Positions 12,110-22,200 of a stretch of 64,000 bases of DNA are shown piece after piece. The notes below the pieces were generated by a model. That model worked only from the letters and a program-made list of their open reading frames with translations. It ran no database searches and was not told where the DNA came from. The DNA comes from Aphrocallistes beatrix (Eukaryota > Porifera > Hexactinellida > Sceptrulophora > Aphrocallistidae): contig OY725496.1 of assembly GCA_963281255.1 (NCBI GenBank), positions 62,001-126,000 on the forward strand. Reading direction: 5' to 3'. Position numbers and translations under genes: made by a program. Within the stretch, counting starts at the first letter, position 1, and every line of letters begins with the position of its first letter.

Positions 12110-12782
12110 TTTACTGTCCTTTGAACCCCTTTGCAAAAGAACACCCTTTTTGTGCAAACGTATATAGATACAATACAATTTATAGAAAACTGATATACAA
12201 ATATTCTAACTAAATTTAGTCTTGCTTTGGTTGCGTATTAAAGCACGACATTAAAACAGATAATTTTGGGAAATTTCAAGCATCTATAGCGTACTTCTAT
12301 AGATGCTTGAAATTTCCCAAAAAATTTATATAATTTTATTTATGGGTAAAGATATTGAAATTTGTAACTTAAATAATTCCCAGATTTTTAATCACAATGA
12401 AACAAGTCTAATTTTTAGGAACCATGGATACAAATGAAAAAATTAGCAATCATGTTATATATCAGGCATAAGACGAGAGTTTAGGAGATGATTTCCTACA
12501 AAATTAGTGCTAGTATCTGACATCACTTTAAATGGAACAATAGCATAGCTGTTCTATTCATTGTTAATATGATTCATATAGTAGAAAATATGCTTTCTAA
12601 TTGTATATACGTACTAGATAAGTAATATTATTTTAGAATCCTAAAAATGAAAATTCAAAGGTTCCCTTTACAAGTGAGCATTCATGGGTATAATGGAGTC
12701 TCTGCATTCTTTTAGAACAATGTATAATATTTCATATAAATTAAAAAAATCTCTTTGAAAAATATTTTTTTCATAATACTAT
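12110..12782. other. Spacer between the proline-rich gene and the transporter-like gene
   Basis: Contains the 3' flank of the first gene, the hairpin at 12270-12326 and the promoter of the next gene. I see no coding sequence. Confidence 0.5.
12270..12326. repeat. Perfect-arm hairpin in the 3' flank
   Basis: The arms TTTTGGGAAATTTCAAGCAT + CTATAG and CTATAG + ATGCTTGAAATTTCCCAAAA pair perfectly (about 26 bp each) around a short loop. It lies about 160 bases past the stop codon of the proline-rich gene. It could form a stable RNA hairpin if it lies within the 3' UTR. Confidence 0.8.
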
Positions 12783-14276
12783 ATGGGTATGAAGAACTTT
12801 TTGGGACGAAGTAAGCTACTTTTAAACCACCCAAATGTATCGCTTTTCTTTTGGTTTTTCGATGTGATGAATATTACATTGACTATAACCTTTCTCGTAG
12901 TACCTTACTGGTTTTACAATGCTGGTTTAGTTATGGGTATTATCATGTTGACTATTTGTTTCATCTTTTTGATTGTTGCTTCTTTATGGACTCTTGAAGT
13001 ATTAGGTCGTGCCAATGTGTTATATCGATACGCAGAAGGATATATTAATCTAAACGAAGGATATGAAAATATTGAGGTTGACATTAATCCAGATCGAAAA
13101 TTTGAGATTAATGAAATATCGTCATTATCAGTAGGAAAGATACCTAACTATATTTTTACATTAGTTTATATAGCTGTGAATATGATTTTCCAGTTTAGTG
13201 CTCTGGTTACTGCATCACAGACGTTAACGACAACTATTCCGATTAATACAACTATTTTTAGAACTTGTAGTAGTTCGGAATTTGATACTGGTTGGGCACC
13301 AACCGGAAGGTGTTTGAATTGGTATCGAATAATGGTCGCAACTTTTGCGTTATTTGCTACTGCACTCCATTTCCTAAGAAAAAAGAATCAAAAATATTTC
13401 ATGGCATTCATTTGCCTCTTCAGAATTTTTGTCATCTTATATATGTCTTGTTTCTCAATCTTCATAATTACAGAAAATAATACAAGAAATCAAACTAAAT
13501 TTGAGACAGAATTTGCCGAACGATTCAGTTTTCAATCGGGAATCCTAGCTTTTGCTTCATTCGCGGGTATTATCATGTTGCCTATTATGGTGCCTATGAC
13601 TTCATATCATGTGATGAATAAAAAATTACTACGTCCTGTGATGGTAGCCTCATTAATATTCTCACTTATAATACTTACAACATTTGGGATGTGTCTTGCG
13701 TTTGCATTTCAATCAGATATCCATCCGAATAGTGTGCTGAATTTGCAACCATATACCATGGATAATCAAGTTTATTTTATCAAAATTATGTCGCATCTTA
13801 TGATAATTTTCCCACTTTTTGACGCTTTACCAGCATACATATTCACTGCTGAAATTATATCAAATCTAACCTTTACATTGCTTACTGGAAAAGATTACAC
13901 AGTCTATTCAAGTTTATGGTACTGGAAAATGGTTAATTATCTCATTAATTTGACATATTGTGTTATACCTATAATTGTTTGTTTGTTTATCTCTAATTTG
14001 GTATTTTTTACAGTATTAACTGGGATATTTATCTCCCTATGTAATATAACATTCATGGGATTAATTCAATATTTTACTAACAGAAAATGCAGAATCTTTC
14101 TTGAACCTATGGATAAATCTAAAATGAAACAGTTTTGGGATTTTCTTTTCAAAACAAGCTTTCCAACTCCCAACACAACATTTTCTTCAAATAATATGAT
14201 AGTTTTTTCGATATTGTTTATTTCTATGATATTATTGATCCTTTCTACATACTTTGTTATTGTCATTTATATCTGA
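12783..14276 (+). CDS. Multipass membrane protein, amino-acid-transporter-like (AAAP type)
   Basis: A single-exon ORF of 497 aa with about ten or eleven hydrophobic helices. The N-terminal pattern (VSLFFWFFDVMNITLTITFLVVPYWFYNAGLVMG, then a Trp-containing second helix) and the following FEINEISSLSVGKIP segment before helix 3 resemble the AAAP/SLC38-type amino acid transporters, TMEM104-like members included. Extracellular loops carry N-glycosylation sites (NTTIFRTCSSSEF). Transport of amino acids across the plasma or lysosomal membrane is inferred from this resemblance only. An alternative is another APC-fold transporter. It has no introns, unlike most of its neighbours. Confidence 0.7.
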   Translation: MGMKNFLGRSKLLLNHPNVSLFFWFFDVMNITLTITFLVVPYWFYNAGLVMGIIMLTICFIFLIVASLWTLEVLGRANVLYRYAEGYINLNEGYENIEVDINPDRKFEINEISSLSVGKIPNYIFTLVYIAVNMIFQFSALVTASQTLTTTIPINTTIFRTCSSSEFDTGWAPTGRCLNWYRIMVATFALFATALHFLRKKNQKYFMAFICLFRIFVILYMSCFSIFIITENNTRNQTKFETEFAERFSFQSGILAFASFAGIIMLPIMVPMTSYHVMNKKLLRPVMVASLIFSLIILTTFGMCLAFAFQSDIHPNSVLNLQPYTMDNQVYFIKIMSHLMIIFPLFDALPAYIFTAEIISNLTFTLLTGKDYTVYSSLWYWKMVNYLINLTYCVIPIIVCLFISNLVFFTVLTGIFISLCNITFMGLIQYFTNRKCRIFLEPMDKSKMKQFWDFLFKTSFPTPNTTFSSNNMIVFSILFISMILLILSTYFVIVIYI

Positions 14277-14879
14277 TTCATTATACATACATTAAAAATT
14301 GCTGAAGCTCAAAGAAATAACATTGGGGAAAGGTGTAAATGATACTTTCATGAGAATTAATCAGTTTGATAGTACATAATTCAGCACAAAACTCATTCGA
14401 AAAGGAACAGTTTTGCTCATGCCCAAATATTTAAATTCTCAAAGGGAAAAATACTTGACTTATATGGGTTATTAAGAATTTACTGCAGTAGATAAACAGT
14501 ATAGTGGGTCAACACAGACATGAACAGGGCATGAACTTGGTAACCTTGTGTGTTGTGAAATACCTGTTGTCTTATCGTAATTACACATTATTATTAATTG
14601 TGTGAGTCTTTATACGTATTGACATCGAACATTCTCGTGAATTTATGGAATCATAGTTGGATCTTGATTGAGACATACTTATGGTCTCTTAGGAATGATA
14701 CAATTGCATATTTCTAACCCTTCTGTTAAAATAGAATAAATTATAAACCAAACAAAAGAATTAATATTAACCAACAATAAATTTGTCTAATAATATTGAA
14801 CCATAACGTTCAGTTTGGCGCTATTACATTACATAATAATGTGCAATAATTAGTTATCAAAATCTAAGATATTCAATTG
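14277..14879. other. Spacer upstream of TAPT1
   Basis: AT-rich sequence between two tandem intronless genes. I see no coding sequence or repeat. It must contain the TAPT1 promoter. Confidence 0.45.
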
Positions 14880-16280
14880 ATGATGCATAAACATTTGTGG
14901 CCTGAAGCAGCACTATCTATTCGCAAAGACAAAGAATCAGATAATGACAACGAAAATTTACTAGTTTTTCTTACCACACCTTTTTATCTAGAAAGATTGG
15001 TTAGTTTTGGGTTTTTGTTATGTCTGGATTGCTTTATTTTCTACCTAACTATATTACCCATTAGATTCATTATTTCAATCTTGTGTTTAGGGAAAAAAAT
15101 AATCTTTAAGACCCCTAAACAGCATATTGACTCCTTCTACCTCTTTGATATAATTCGTGGATTCGTTCTATGCATAAGTTGCCTGGTACTTTACTGCATC
15201 GATACATCAGTTGTGTATCACAATTTACGCGGTCAATCAATAATTAAGTCGTATGTCATTTACAACATGCTTGAGATAATTGAAAAACTCATGACCTCTC
15301 TCGGTCAGGATATCTATAAAGCTTCCTTTAGATATTGTTATCGAATGGGTGTGCAAGAACCTAGTGAAAAGATTAACATTTTTATCTTGTTTTTATACAT
15401 GATCATTTTCGCAGGATATACAATATTTCATGGTTTCCTTATCTTATGTCAGGCAGTGATACTCAATATTGCAATGAATTCTCATAATATGGCTCTGCTT
15501 ACCATTATGATCTCCAACCAATTTGTAGAACTCAAAGGGAATGTTTTTAGAAAATTCGAAGAAGCCAACCTATTTCAACTAGCTTGTAGTGATATACGTG
15601 AAAGGTTGCATGTGTCTATATTTCTTATCGTTATTATCGTCCGAAATTTGGATCAGTTCGCGTGGAACTTAGACTATTTTCTCGACATTCTTCCAGGGAT
15701 TCTATTGATATTTTTCTCTGAATGGGTTTTAGATTGGATGAAACACGCTTTCATTGCCAAATTTAACTCGATCCAATCAAAATTCTATCAGAAGTGTAGC
15801 AAACTAATTAGCGATGATCTCAATATTCCAGGTATTCCCCTAAGCATTATAACCGATCATTCAATGCCGCTTTGCAAACGGATGGGGCTTTTATGCCTTC
15901 CTTTAGAGTGCGTAGTGTGTAAAATCATCCTTGAGAGTGGTACAATCCTTCAGCAATCTAAACTAATTATAACATTATCGATTGGTACTGCATTCGTGTG
16001 CAAGTTTCTATTAGGATATTGGGTAGTATGGGCATGCAAATCTAAACCAGTTCTAAAGCAAAGAAGAACATTGTCTACAACATCAGAAATTAGCATCAAT
16101 TCAACGATAAGTGAACCTGAAGAGATACACTCATCGAAAGTTTACGATTCTATACAAGAATTTCCAGAAGATATGCAGCATTCTCTAAGGAATAGGAACC
16201 CAGATACATCTACAAAATCTCAGAAAAAAGCACTGAAAGATGTTGGAAGGTTCACTTTATGTAGTAATGCTATAGTATAA
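14880..16280 (+). CDS. TAPT1: TAPT1-family protein (DUF747)
   Basis: 466 aa from the first ATG, in one exon. The family core is unmistakable: LVSFGFLLCLDCFIFYLTILPIR, DIIRGFVLCISCLVLYCIDTSVVYHNLRGQSIIK, YNMLEIIEKLMTSLGQDI, LNIAMNSHNMALLTIMISNQFVELKG, VFRKFEEANLFQLACSDIRERL and RMGLLCLPLECVV. TAPT1 is a multipass ER/Golgi or ciliary-base membrane protein linked in vertebrates to ciliogenesis and skeletal patterning. This copy has a shorter N-terminus than the vertebrate protein and a Ser/Thr-rich tail. The lack of introns suggests either intron loss or a retrocopy. Confidence 0.95.
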   Translation: MMHKHLWPEAALSIRKDKESDNDNENLLVFLTTPFYLERLVSFGFLLCLDCFIFYLTILPIRFIISILCLGKKIIFKTPKQHIDSFYLFDIIRGFVLCISCLVLYCIDTSVVYHNLRGQSIIKSYVIYNMLEIIEKLMTSLGQDIYKASFRYCYRMGVQEPSEKINIFILFLYMIIFAGYTIFHGFLILCQAVILNIAMNSHNMALLTIMISNQFVELKGNVFRKFEEANLFQLACSDIRERLHVSIFLIVIIVRNLDQFAWNLDYFLDILPGILLIFFSEWVLDWMKHAFIAKFNSIQSKFYQKCSKLISDDLNIPGIPLSIITDHSMPLCKRMGLLCLPLECVVCKIILESGTILQQSKLIITLSIGTAFVCKFLLGYWVVWACKSKPVLKQRRTLSTTSEISINSTISEPEEIHSSKVYDSIQEFPEDMQHSLRNRNPDTSTKSQKKALKDVGRFTLCSNAIV

Positions 16281-16517
16281 ATCTCAATATGTAAAAACCA
16301 ACTAAATTTTAACGGTATTTATTAGGGTTTCTTTTCAACAAATTATTCTTTACAATTAAAAGCTTTCTACTATATCACTGTAATATAAATAATGTGCATT
16401 TTGTACTACCATAAAAGTTGCGATTCCTTTAGATTCCTCAAAATTACCATTGTTCCCTATTAAATTTAAATTTTTCCTGATTATACTTTCATAGATAGCT
16501 ATGAATTAATGATTAAT

Positions 16518-17222
16518 TTAATATTGAAAAATTATTAATAACAATGTGACGATTACCATTACATTAATGGAAGAATTTACAATAGCGGCTGAATAGTAAG
16601 GAACCACTGAAGGTGTTGCAGAAACTTTGCTACAAAGCCCTTTATCACATTGTGGAAATTCGTTAGGACAGATTGAGCACTTTTTTCCTGGAATATAAGG
16701 CAGATCTCCGTCCATGCCTGAATAATAGAGGCATAACAGCAATACTCCCTGTTCAATTCTGTCAGATGTTGAATCTCGACAATAATTGTAAGCACATCCA
16801 ATTTCACTTGAATTTGCCCAGGCAGCTTGAATGTAATTTCCACAGACACGTGGACTGCTGGTGCATTGGTTATCGTTCATGTCATAATACTGCGAAGACT
16901 CGAACCAGTCCTGAACTGCTGTCAGAAATGTAGTCAAATTTGGTTTGTAAATGTCAAGGACGAATTTTGAAGTATAACCATATGTCAACCCGTTGTATTC
17001 AAGGAAAAGAGATGATCTTCTACACTCTTGAATCTTAAAATCTGCCAATTGTTGGAGGGATTTGCTCCATTCTAATTCTTTCATGTTACTTGCTGGTGGT
17101 TGGACCTCTCTTCTTAATTGGTTATGTGCTTTTACTAAAATTGTCTTGACCAGGTGATCTTTTATAGAAATTGAGAAGGTTGAAGTTAAAAGGAATAAAA
17201 AGTGGAAAATGATGGATTTCAT
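16518..17222 (-). CDS. CAP-superfamily (SCP/TAPS) protein, membrane-anchored
   Basis: The start was taken at the internal ATG that opens a signal peptide (MKSIIFHFLFLLTSTFSIS). An in-frame ATG 13 codons upstream is less likely. The CAP domain begins at AHNQLRREVQPPASNMKELEWSKSLQQLA and includes NQCTSSPRVCGNYIQAAWANSSEIGCAYNYC. A Cys-rich hinge (CSICPNEFPQCDKGLC) follows. The C-terminus is a hydrophobic segment (VMVIVTLLLIIFQY), suggesting a membrane or GPI anchor. The usual GHYTQVVW His is Asn here, and the GEN motif is not recognisable, so the metal-binding cavity is probably lost. The role is unknown; sterol/lipid binding or a structural role is possible. Confidence 0.88.
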   Translation of the reverse strand: MKSIIFHFLFLLTSTFSISIKDHLVKTILVKAHNQLRREVQPPASNMKELEWSKSLQQLADFKIQECRRSSLFLEYNGLTYGYTSKFVLDIYKPNLTTFLTAVQDWFESSQYYDMNDNQCTSSPRVCGNYIQAAWANSSEIGCAYNYCRDSTSDRIEQGVLLLCLYYSGMDGDLPYIPGKKCSICPNEFPQCDKGLCSKVSATPSVVPYYSAAIVNSSINVMVIVTLLLIIFQY

Positions 17223-17775
17223 ATTGAATTTTGAGCTTGAGAATTTGACAAAGATGAGCATTTATACCCCAAAATTCATGATTTCGAACTACCTTTGTGC
17301 GCATGGTTTCATCATTATGCTATTGTTTAGAAATCCCCCTAGAATGAATCTCCAAAACCACTATTTTACATGGACACTGTTTTATATTTTATGGCTTAGC
17401 CCAATTAGTTTTATAGTCCGTCACTTATAACGATACACTTTTGCTGGATTCTGCATCTGTTTGATAATTGGACGATACAAATCACACTTAATTCTAACAT
17501 TTGTCGCGACTTATATAATTATTGTTCAGCAACTTCACAAGGATATATTTTCCTAGTGTTGAAAAGATGTTAGAGATCTATATCGTTACCTAATATTGAT
17601 CCGATTTGATAGACGAAATTGTTATTACAGACTAATTTCAAAGTCAAGCACAAATATCAAATTTCTTCAGCATTAGTAGAGAAATAAGCTTACGAAGATG
17701 CAATATAAATATGCTTAACGAAATGTATAAATTGAGATTAGGAATTATTTCTCAAAATTTTATCGATTTCAAATA
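17223..17775. other. Divergent promoter region
   Basis: Lies between the CAP gene (minus strand) and the MBT gene (plus strand), so it carries both 5' flanks. No coding sequence or repeat seen. Confidence 0.45.
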
Positions 17776-18771
17776 ATGGCTGAGAAATTAGAAAAGGGTT
17801 TTGACGTCAGAAAAATCAAGTTACAGCAAGCAGCATTATCTGGGACAATTATTGAATGGGATTTACAGCTAGATTTTATCCACCAAACAAAATGGGCAAT
17901 AAAAAGTGACCTCGAAAAAAATGCAACTGCGTCACTATCAACTGATAAAGCGAGCGAATTGAATCATTTTGAACCTGGCATGCGTGTCGAAGCGATTGAC
18001 CGAGTTTACCCACAGTATGTCTGTGTTGCAAGTATATTGCGTGTTTTAGGCAATGAAGTATTAGTTTTCTTTGACGGTTGGTCGAATTCTTATAATTATT
18101 GGTGTCGCTTTGATTCTCCTGAAATTAGACCCGTTGGAACCGCTGAGCGCTTGAAAATGCCCCTTTGTCCGCCATCTAGTACTAGCCCCTCAAACAGTAC
18201 TGATCCTTCCTGGAGAAAAGGAGGTTGTTCATGGAAAGGGTACTTGGAACAAATGGACTGTAAGGCAGCCCCAGACCATATTTTCGGTAACCTAGTGATT
18301 CCTGAGGGAAGTGTGAAATTTTCTGAATTGGCCGAGAAAAAGGATGCATGTGATGGTAAAATAATGGAATTGGGAAACAATACTTTGTTTGAAATATGTG
18401 CCAGAAAGATTTTGGTGGAAAAAATTGACTATACAAAGTGCCCTATCAAAATCCGGCAGAAATTAGACAAGGCACGAAGATGTATCTTATGTGAAGGTCC
18501 CTTTCTCGTTGGCTACCATGCCATTTTACCATGGACTTCTGTTGAATGGATCAGAAATAAGCCCTTTACAAGAATGACCATTGTTTGTTCCAAGGAGTGC
18601 GCTGAAAACTTCATCGAGTATAGGTTTCCTTTTGATAAAATTACTTCTAAAAGTCAAGAAGAACAATCAAATCGCCGTTATTATACCTTGCATCGGACAT
18701 TTTATAGCACAGACCACAAAGATTTAAAAATATCAGTAAATTATGCTGAAAGTAGAGGCTTCAATCTTTGA
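17776..18771 (+). CDS. MBT-repeat protein with LRR-type C-terminal Cys module
   Basis: 331 aa, single exon. Residues about 65-170 form one MBT repeat (HFEPGMRVEAIDRVYPQYVCVASI ... VFFDGWSNSYNYWCRFDSPEIRPVG ... SWKGYLEQMDCKAAPDHIF). The aromatic cage and FDGW/YDYWC-like signature are intact, so binding of methylated lysine is plausible. The second half (NNTLFEICARKILVEKI ... PIKIRQKLDKARRCILCEGPFLVGYH ... VCSKECAENF) resembles the C-terminal cap and zinc-ribbon-like Cys motif (CxxC ... CxxxC) found after the repeats of some LRR proteins (LRRC58-like), but no LRRs are present. The combination is unusual; see findings. Nuclear, chromatin-linked action is inferred. Confidence 0.85.
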   Translation: MAEKLEKGFDVRKIKLQQAALSGTIIEWDLQLDFIHQTKWAIKSDLEKNATASLSTDKASELNHFEPGMRVEAIDRVYPQYVCVASILRVLGNEVLVFFDGWSNSYNYWCRFDSPEIRPVGTAERLKMPLCPPSSTSPSNSTDPSWRKGGCSWKGYLEQMDCKAAPDHIFGNLVIPEGSVKFSELAEKKDACDGKIMELGNNTLFEICARKILVEKIDYTKCPIKIRQKLDKARRCILCEGPFLVGYHAILPWTSVEWIRNKPFTRMTIVCSKECAENFIEYRFPFDKITSKSQEEQSNRRYYTLHRTFYSTDHKDLKISVNYAESRGFNL

Positions 18772-19268
18772 AAATTTGTTTTTTGACACTTAGGTTATGA
18801 GTATATTTTAGATTTTGTATACTACGTGTACATAGTATGTGTGTATTTAGTTATTTCGGCATATTATATATATATATTTTTTTTGATTGGAAAAATTTTT
18901 TCATATCCTAAGAATGCTTATAATTTAATTCCCTAGTTAATTCGCTTATTAGTCACCGAATTTCGAGAGCAACATGCGACTTGCCATCAACAGTATTGGC
19001 GTTAGGAAGTCCGAAACAACGACCCTTCCTCGACTGGAGGGCTGTGCCCCCTTACCCCTTTACCGCCCCCCCCCTGGCCATCAGGCGAAATCCATTGTAC
19101 TATTTTCAGCAATCACATAAATATTGCCTTCCCAGCAATATACATCCATACTATTCGAGAGGATATATTTATCCATTTTGAGTGAATTAATAACCCAATC
19201 TTCTCTACGTAAGATTTATATTTACGTAATTTATAATCTAATTAGAGATTACAAACGATTGTAGAATT
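18772..19268. other. Spacer upstream of AP-1 mu
   Basis: Contains a TA-rich tract near 18865 and a GC-richer stretch at about 18970-19090 with a run of Cs. The GC-rich stretch may be a degraded repeat. No convincing gene. Confidence 0.4.
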
Positions 19269-22200
19269 ATGTCTCTCTCAGGTGTCTATATTCTTGATTT
19301 GAAAGGGAAAACACTCATTTCACGCAGCTACAGAGGAGATCTTGAAAATAATGTCATGGATAGGTTTATAGGCCTAGCCCTCGAGTCAGAAGAAGAGGGG
19401 ACAGGCCAGCCTATTGTCACCTACCATAAGCATACATATGTTTATATCAAGTACAATAACCTCTATTTGGTAGGGGTAACTAGGAGGAATGCGAATGTAG
19501 CTATTATCTTCACATTCCTGCACAAACTACGCGAATGCTTTCTCGGTAAGTGAAATTTATAAAATAATTTAGATCTGTGTGGGGATTCCGAAAATTTTCA
19601 ACTTTTGTATTTATTCAGAATACTTTCGCGAATTGGAGGAGGAGAGTATCAAGGACAATTTCGTTCTTATCTACGAGTTGCTTGATGAACTCATGGACTT
19701 CGGATATCCACAAACGACCGAGACCAAAATTCTCAAAGAATTTATCACGCAGGAAAGTCACAAGCTGGTAATCGCACCAAGACCGCCCCCTGCCGTAACC
19801 AATGCCGTCTCCTGGCGCAAAGAAGGTAGAATTTATTCAATACATGATTCTCCTAATATGACAGATACATTCCATAATCAATAAATGTGATAAAAATTGG
19901 GTATTGAGCATATACATATACTTTGGACATACCTAATTTACGGAATTTGACGGAACGGTTCCGGATTTTTAAATACCTATTTTACGGAATATCCCAGTCC
20001 CGGATATTATAAATGCCTAATTTACGGAACATTCCGTAAAATAGGCATTTATAATATCCGGAATAGGATATTCCGTAAAATAGGTATTTAAAATTCCGGA
20101 ACCGTTCCGTCAAATTCCGTAAATTAGGTATTCAGATTTCCCGGAATGGTTCCATTCCGTAAATCAGGTATGTCCTATACTTTGCAATAAAAGTAATAAC
20201 AAAAGGCCAAAGATGGCTGACGTACTGAATTATGAGCTGATCTGGTACATCAGAAAAGTATGCTTCCTATAATAGGCGCCTAATTTTGGAGGTGATTGTG
20301 TGAATGCTACCTTAAATTAGAATAAGCTGGTACGCACCATTGACGTAACGAGATGGAGCCCAAATTTGATTTCCTTTTATGGTAATGAATTCTTTATTCA
20401 ATTAGGCATAAAGTATCGCAAGAATGAATGCTTCTTGGATGTAGTAGAATCTCTCAATCTCCTCGTGAATGCCAGCGGTACAGTACTAAGGTCAGAGATA
20501 ATCGGTGCCATCAAACTCAAAGTTCACCTCACTGGAATGCCAGAATTGAGGTAAGCTGATACAGTCTGACACGAAATTATTTACAATTTTAAATTAAACA
20601 TTTTTTATATTTATAGCGTTTACTTCAGAAAATCGCAATATTTTATATTTGCATAAGCAACAAAGAATTCTTTTTACAATATTACAACTAGTAATTTATC
20701 TTTTTCCCTCCAGAGGCTATGACCAGATCGCATCTTTTTTTCATCGATTTTGTGAACTTGGTCAGAAAATCCGGATCAAAAGTTTCCCACTGCGAATATA
20801 TCATCGTTTCCACCTCGTCAATTGTCTTGGGAGAGTTAACCATTATTCGTTGCTTTAGTACTCCCCATAAATTTTCAATGGGATTCAGATCGGGGCTATT
20901 AGGAGGTCAATCTATGCTTCTTATCCGGTGTGTCTCTTTGAAAGCACATGAAATTTTAGATTTATGGATACTCGAGTTATCCTCTTGCAGTTTCCAGCCA
21001 TCAGGATATAATTTTTCTGCTGTCTGAAACAAAACTTCATTTAATACATCGCAGTAATGTTCTGAATTGAAATTTTGCTTGAATATTTTCACTGGTGTGG
21101 CACCACGAGCTGAAATGCCTCCCCAAATGTGTACTTTTGGTGTATGACGTGGAATGTTAAGGATTGGACGTTCGCCTTTTGTCCACATTTGAATTTTTCC
21201 TTGATTGAGCCAAATTGAACATTCATCTGTGAATATTATTTTATGCCAATGAATATTCCTATGTTTTTTGTCCCAATCAACGCGTGTTTTTTCATTCTGG
21301 GGGGTAATTCCAGGTCCTCGAATTGGTGTTTTCTTGGAAAACCCCATACTTTTTATTGTCCTGCGTACAGACTCTCTCGAGATATTCAGACCCTGAGAAG
21401 CTTGAAATTCATTTGCTAAACTTCTCACAGAAATGCGCGGGTTGTTTCGAAGTTTAAATGACAGAGAAATCTTATTATTCTTTGACATTTTCATTGGTCT
21501 CCCTGCTCCTTTACGATGTTTCAAACTTTGGAGTTTTGAAAGCTTAGTCCTGACATTATAGACGGTCTTCAATGAGACTCCACAACGCTTCGCAATTTCT
21601 TTCACAGTGGTTGTTTTCGATTTTAATAACTCAGATACGTTTTCACGCTTGCTCTGTTGCATTTTGTGAAGAATTTAGATCAAGTAATTACAAGTATGAG
21701 AGTACACGAGAAAATATTTGAAATTTGTACAGTAATCTCGCAAGATGACGCTACAAAAAAAATTGGAAAACAAATTTTGGAAAATAAAAGTCGAAAGCAG
21801 AAATTTTGAACTATTTGGGGTGTATAAAGTGATTCAGGGTTATTTATTTATTTATCTTGAATGATTACGGGTTTCTATTAAACAACAAAAAAAATGTAAA
21901 TAATTTCGTGTCAGACTGTAGTACTGAGAAATAACGTTAGGAAAAGGATGGCAAAGGCAATTAAAATATTTTAATATGTTAGGTTGGGTCTGAATGACAA
22001 AGTGATGTTTGAGAATACAGGTCGCTCTTCTACCAAAGGTGTGGAACTTGAAGATACAAAATTCCATCAATGCGTCCGCTTATCCCGATTCGATGTAGAT
22101 AGGACAATTTCATTCATTCCACCAGATGGAGAATTCGAACTAATGTCCTATCGTCTCACTACTCCAGTCAAGCCTATTATTTGGATTGAAACTTCGATTG

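Noticed and set aside
18981-19181. 66-codon ORF MPSTVLALGSPKQRP...
   Set aside because: Low-complexity proline-rich translation of a GC-rich, C-run stretch; no domain or splice support.
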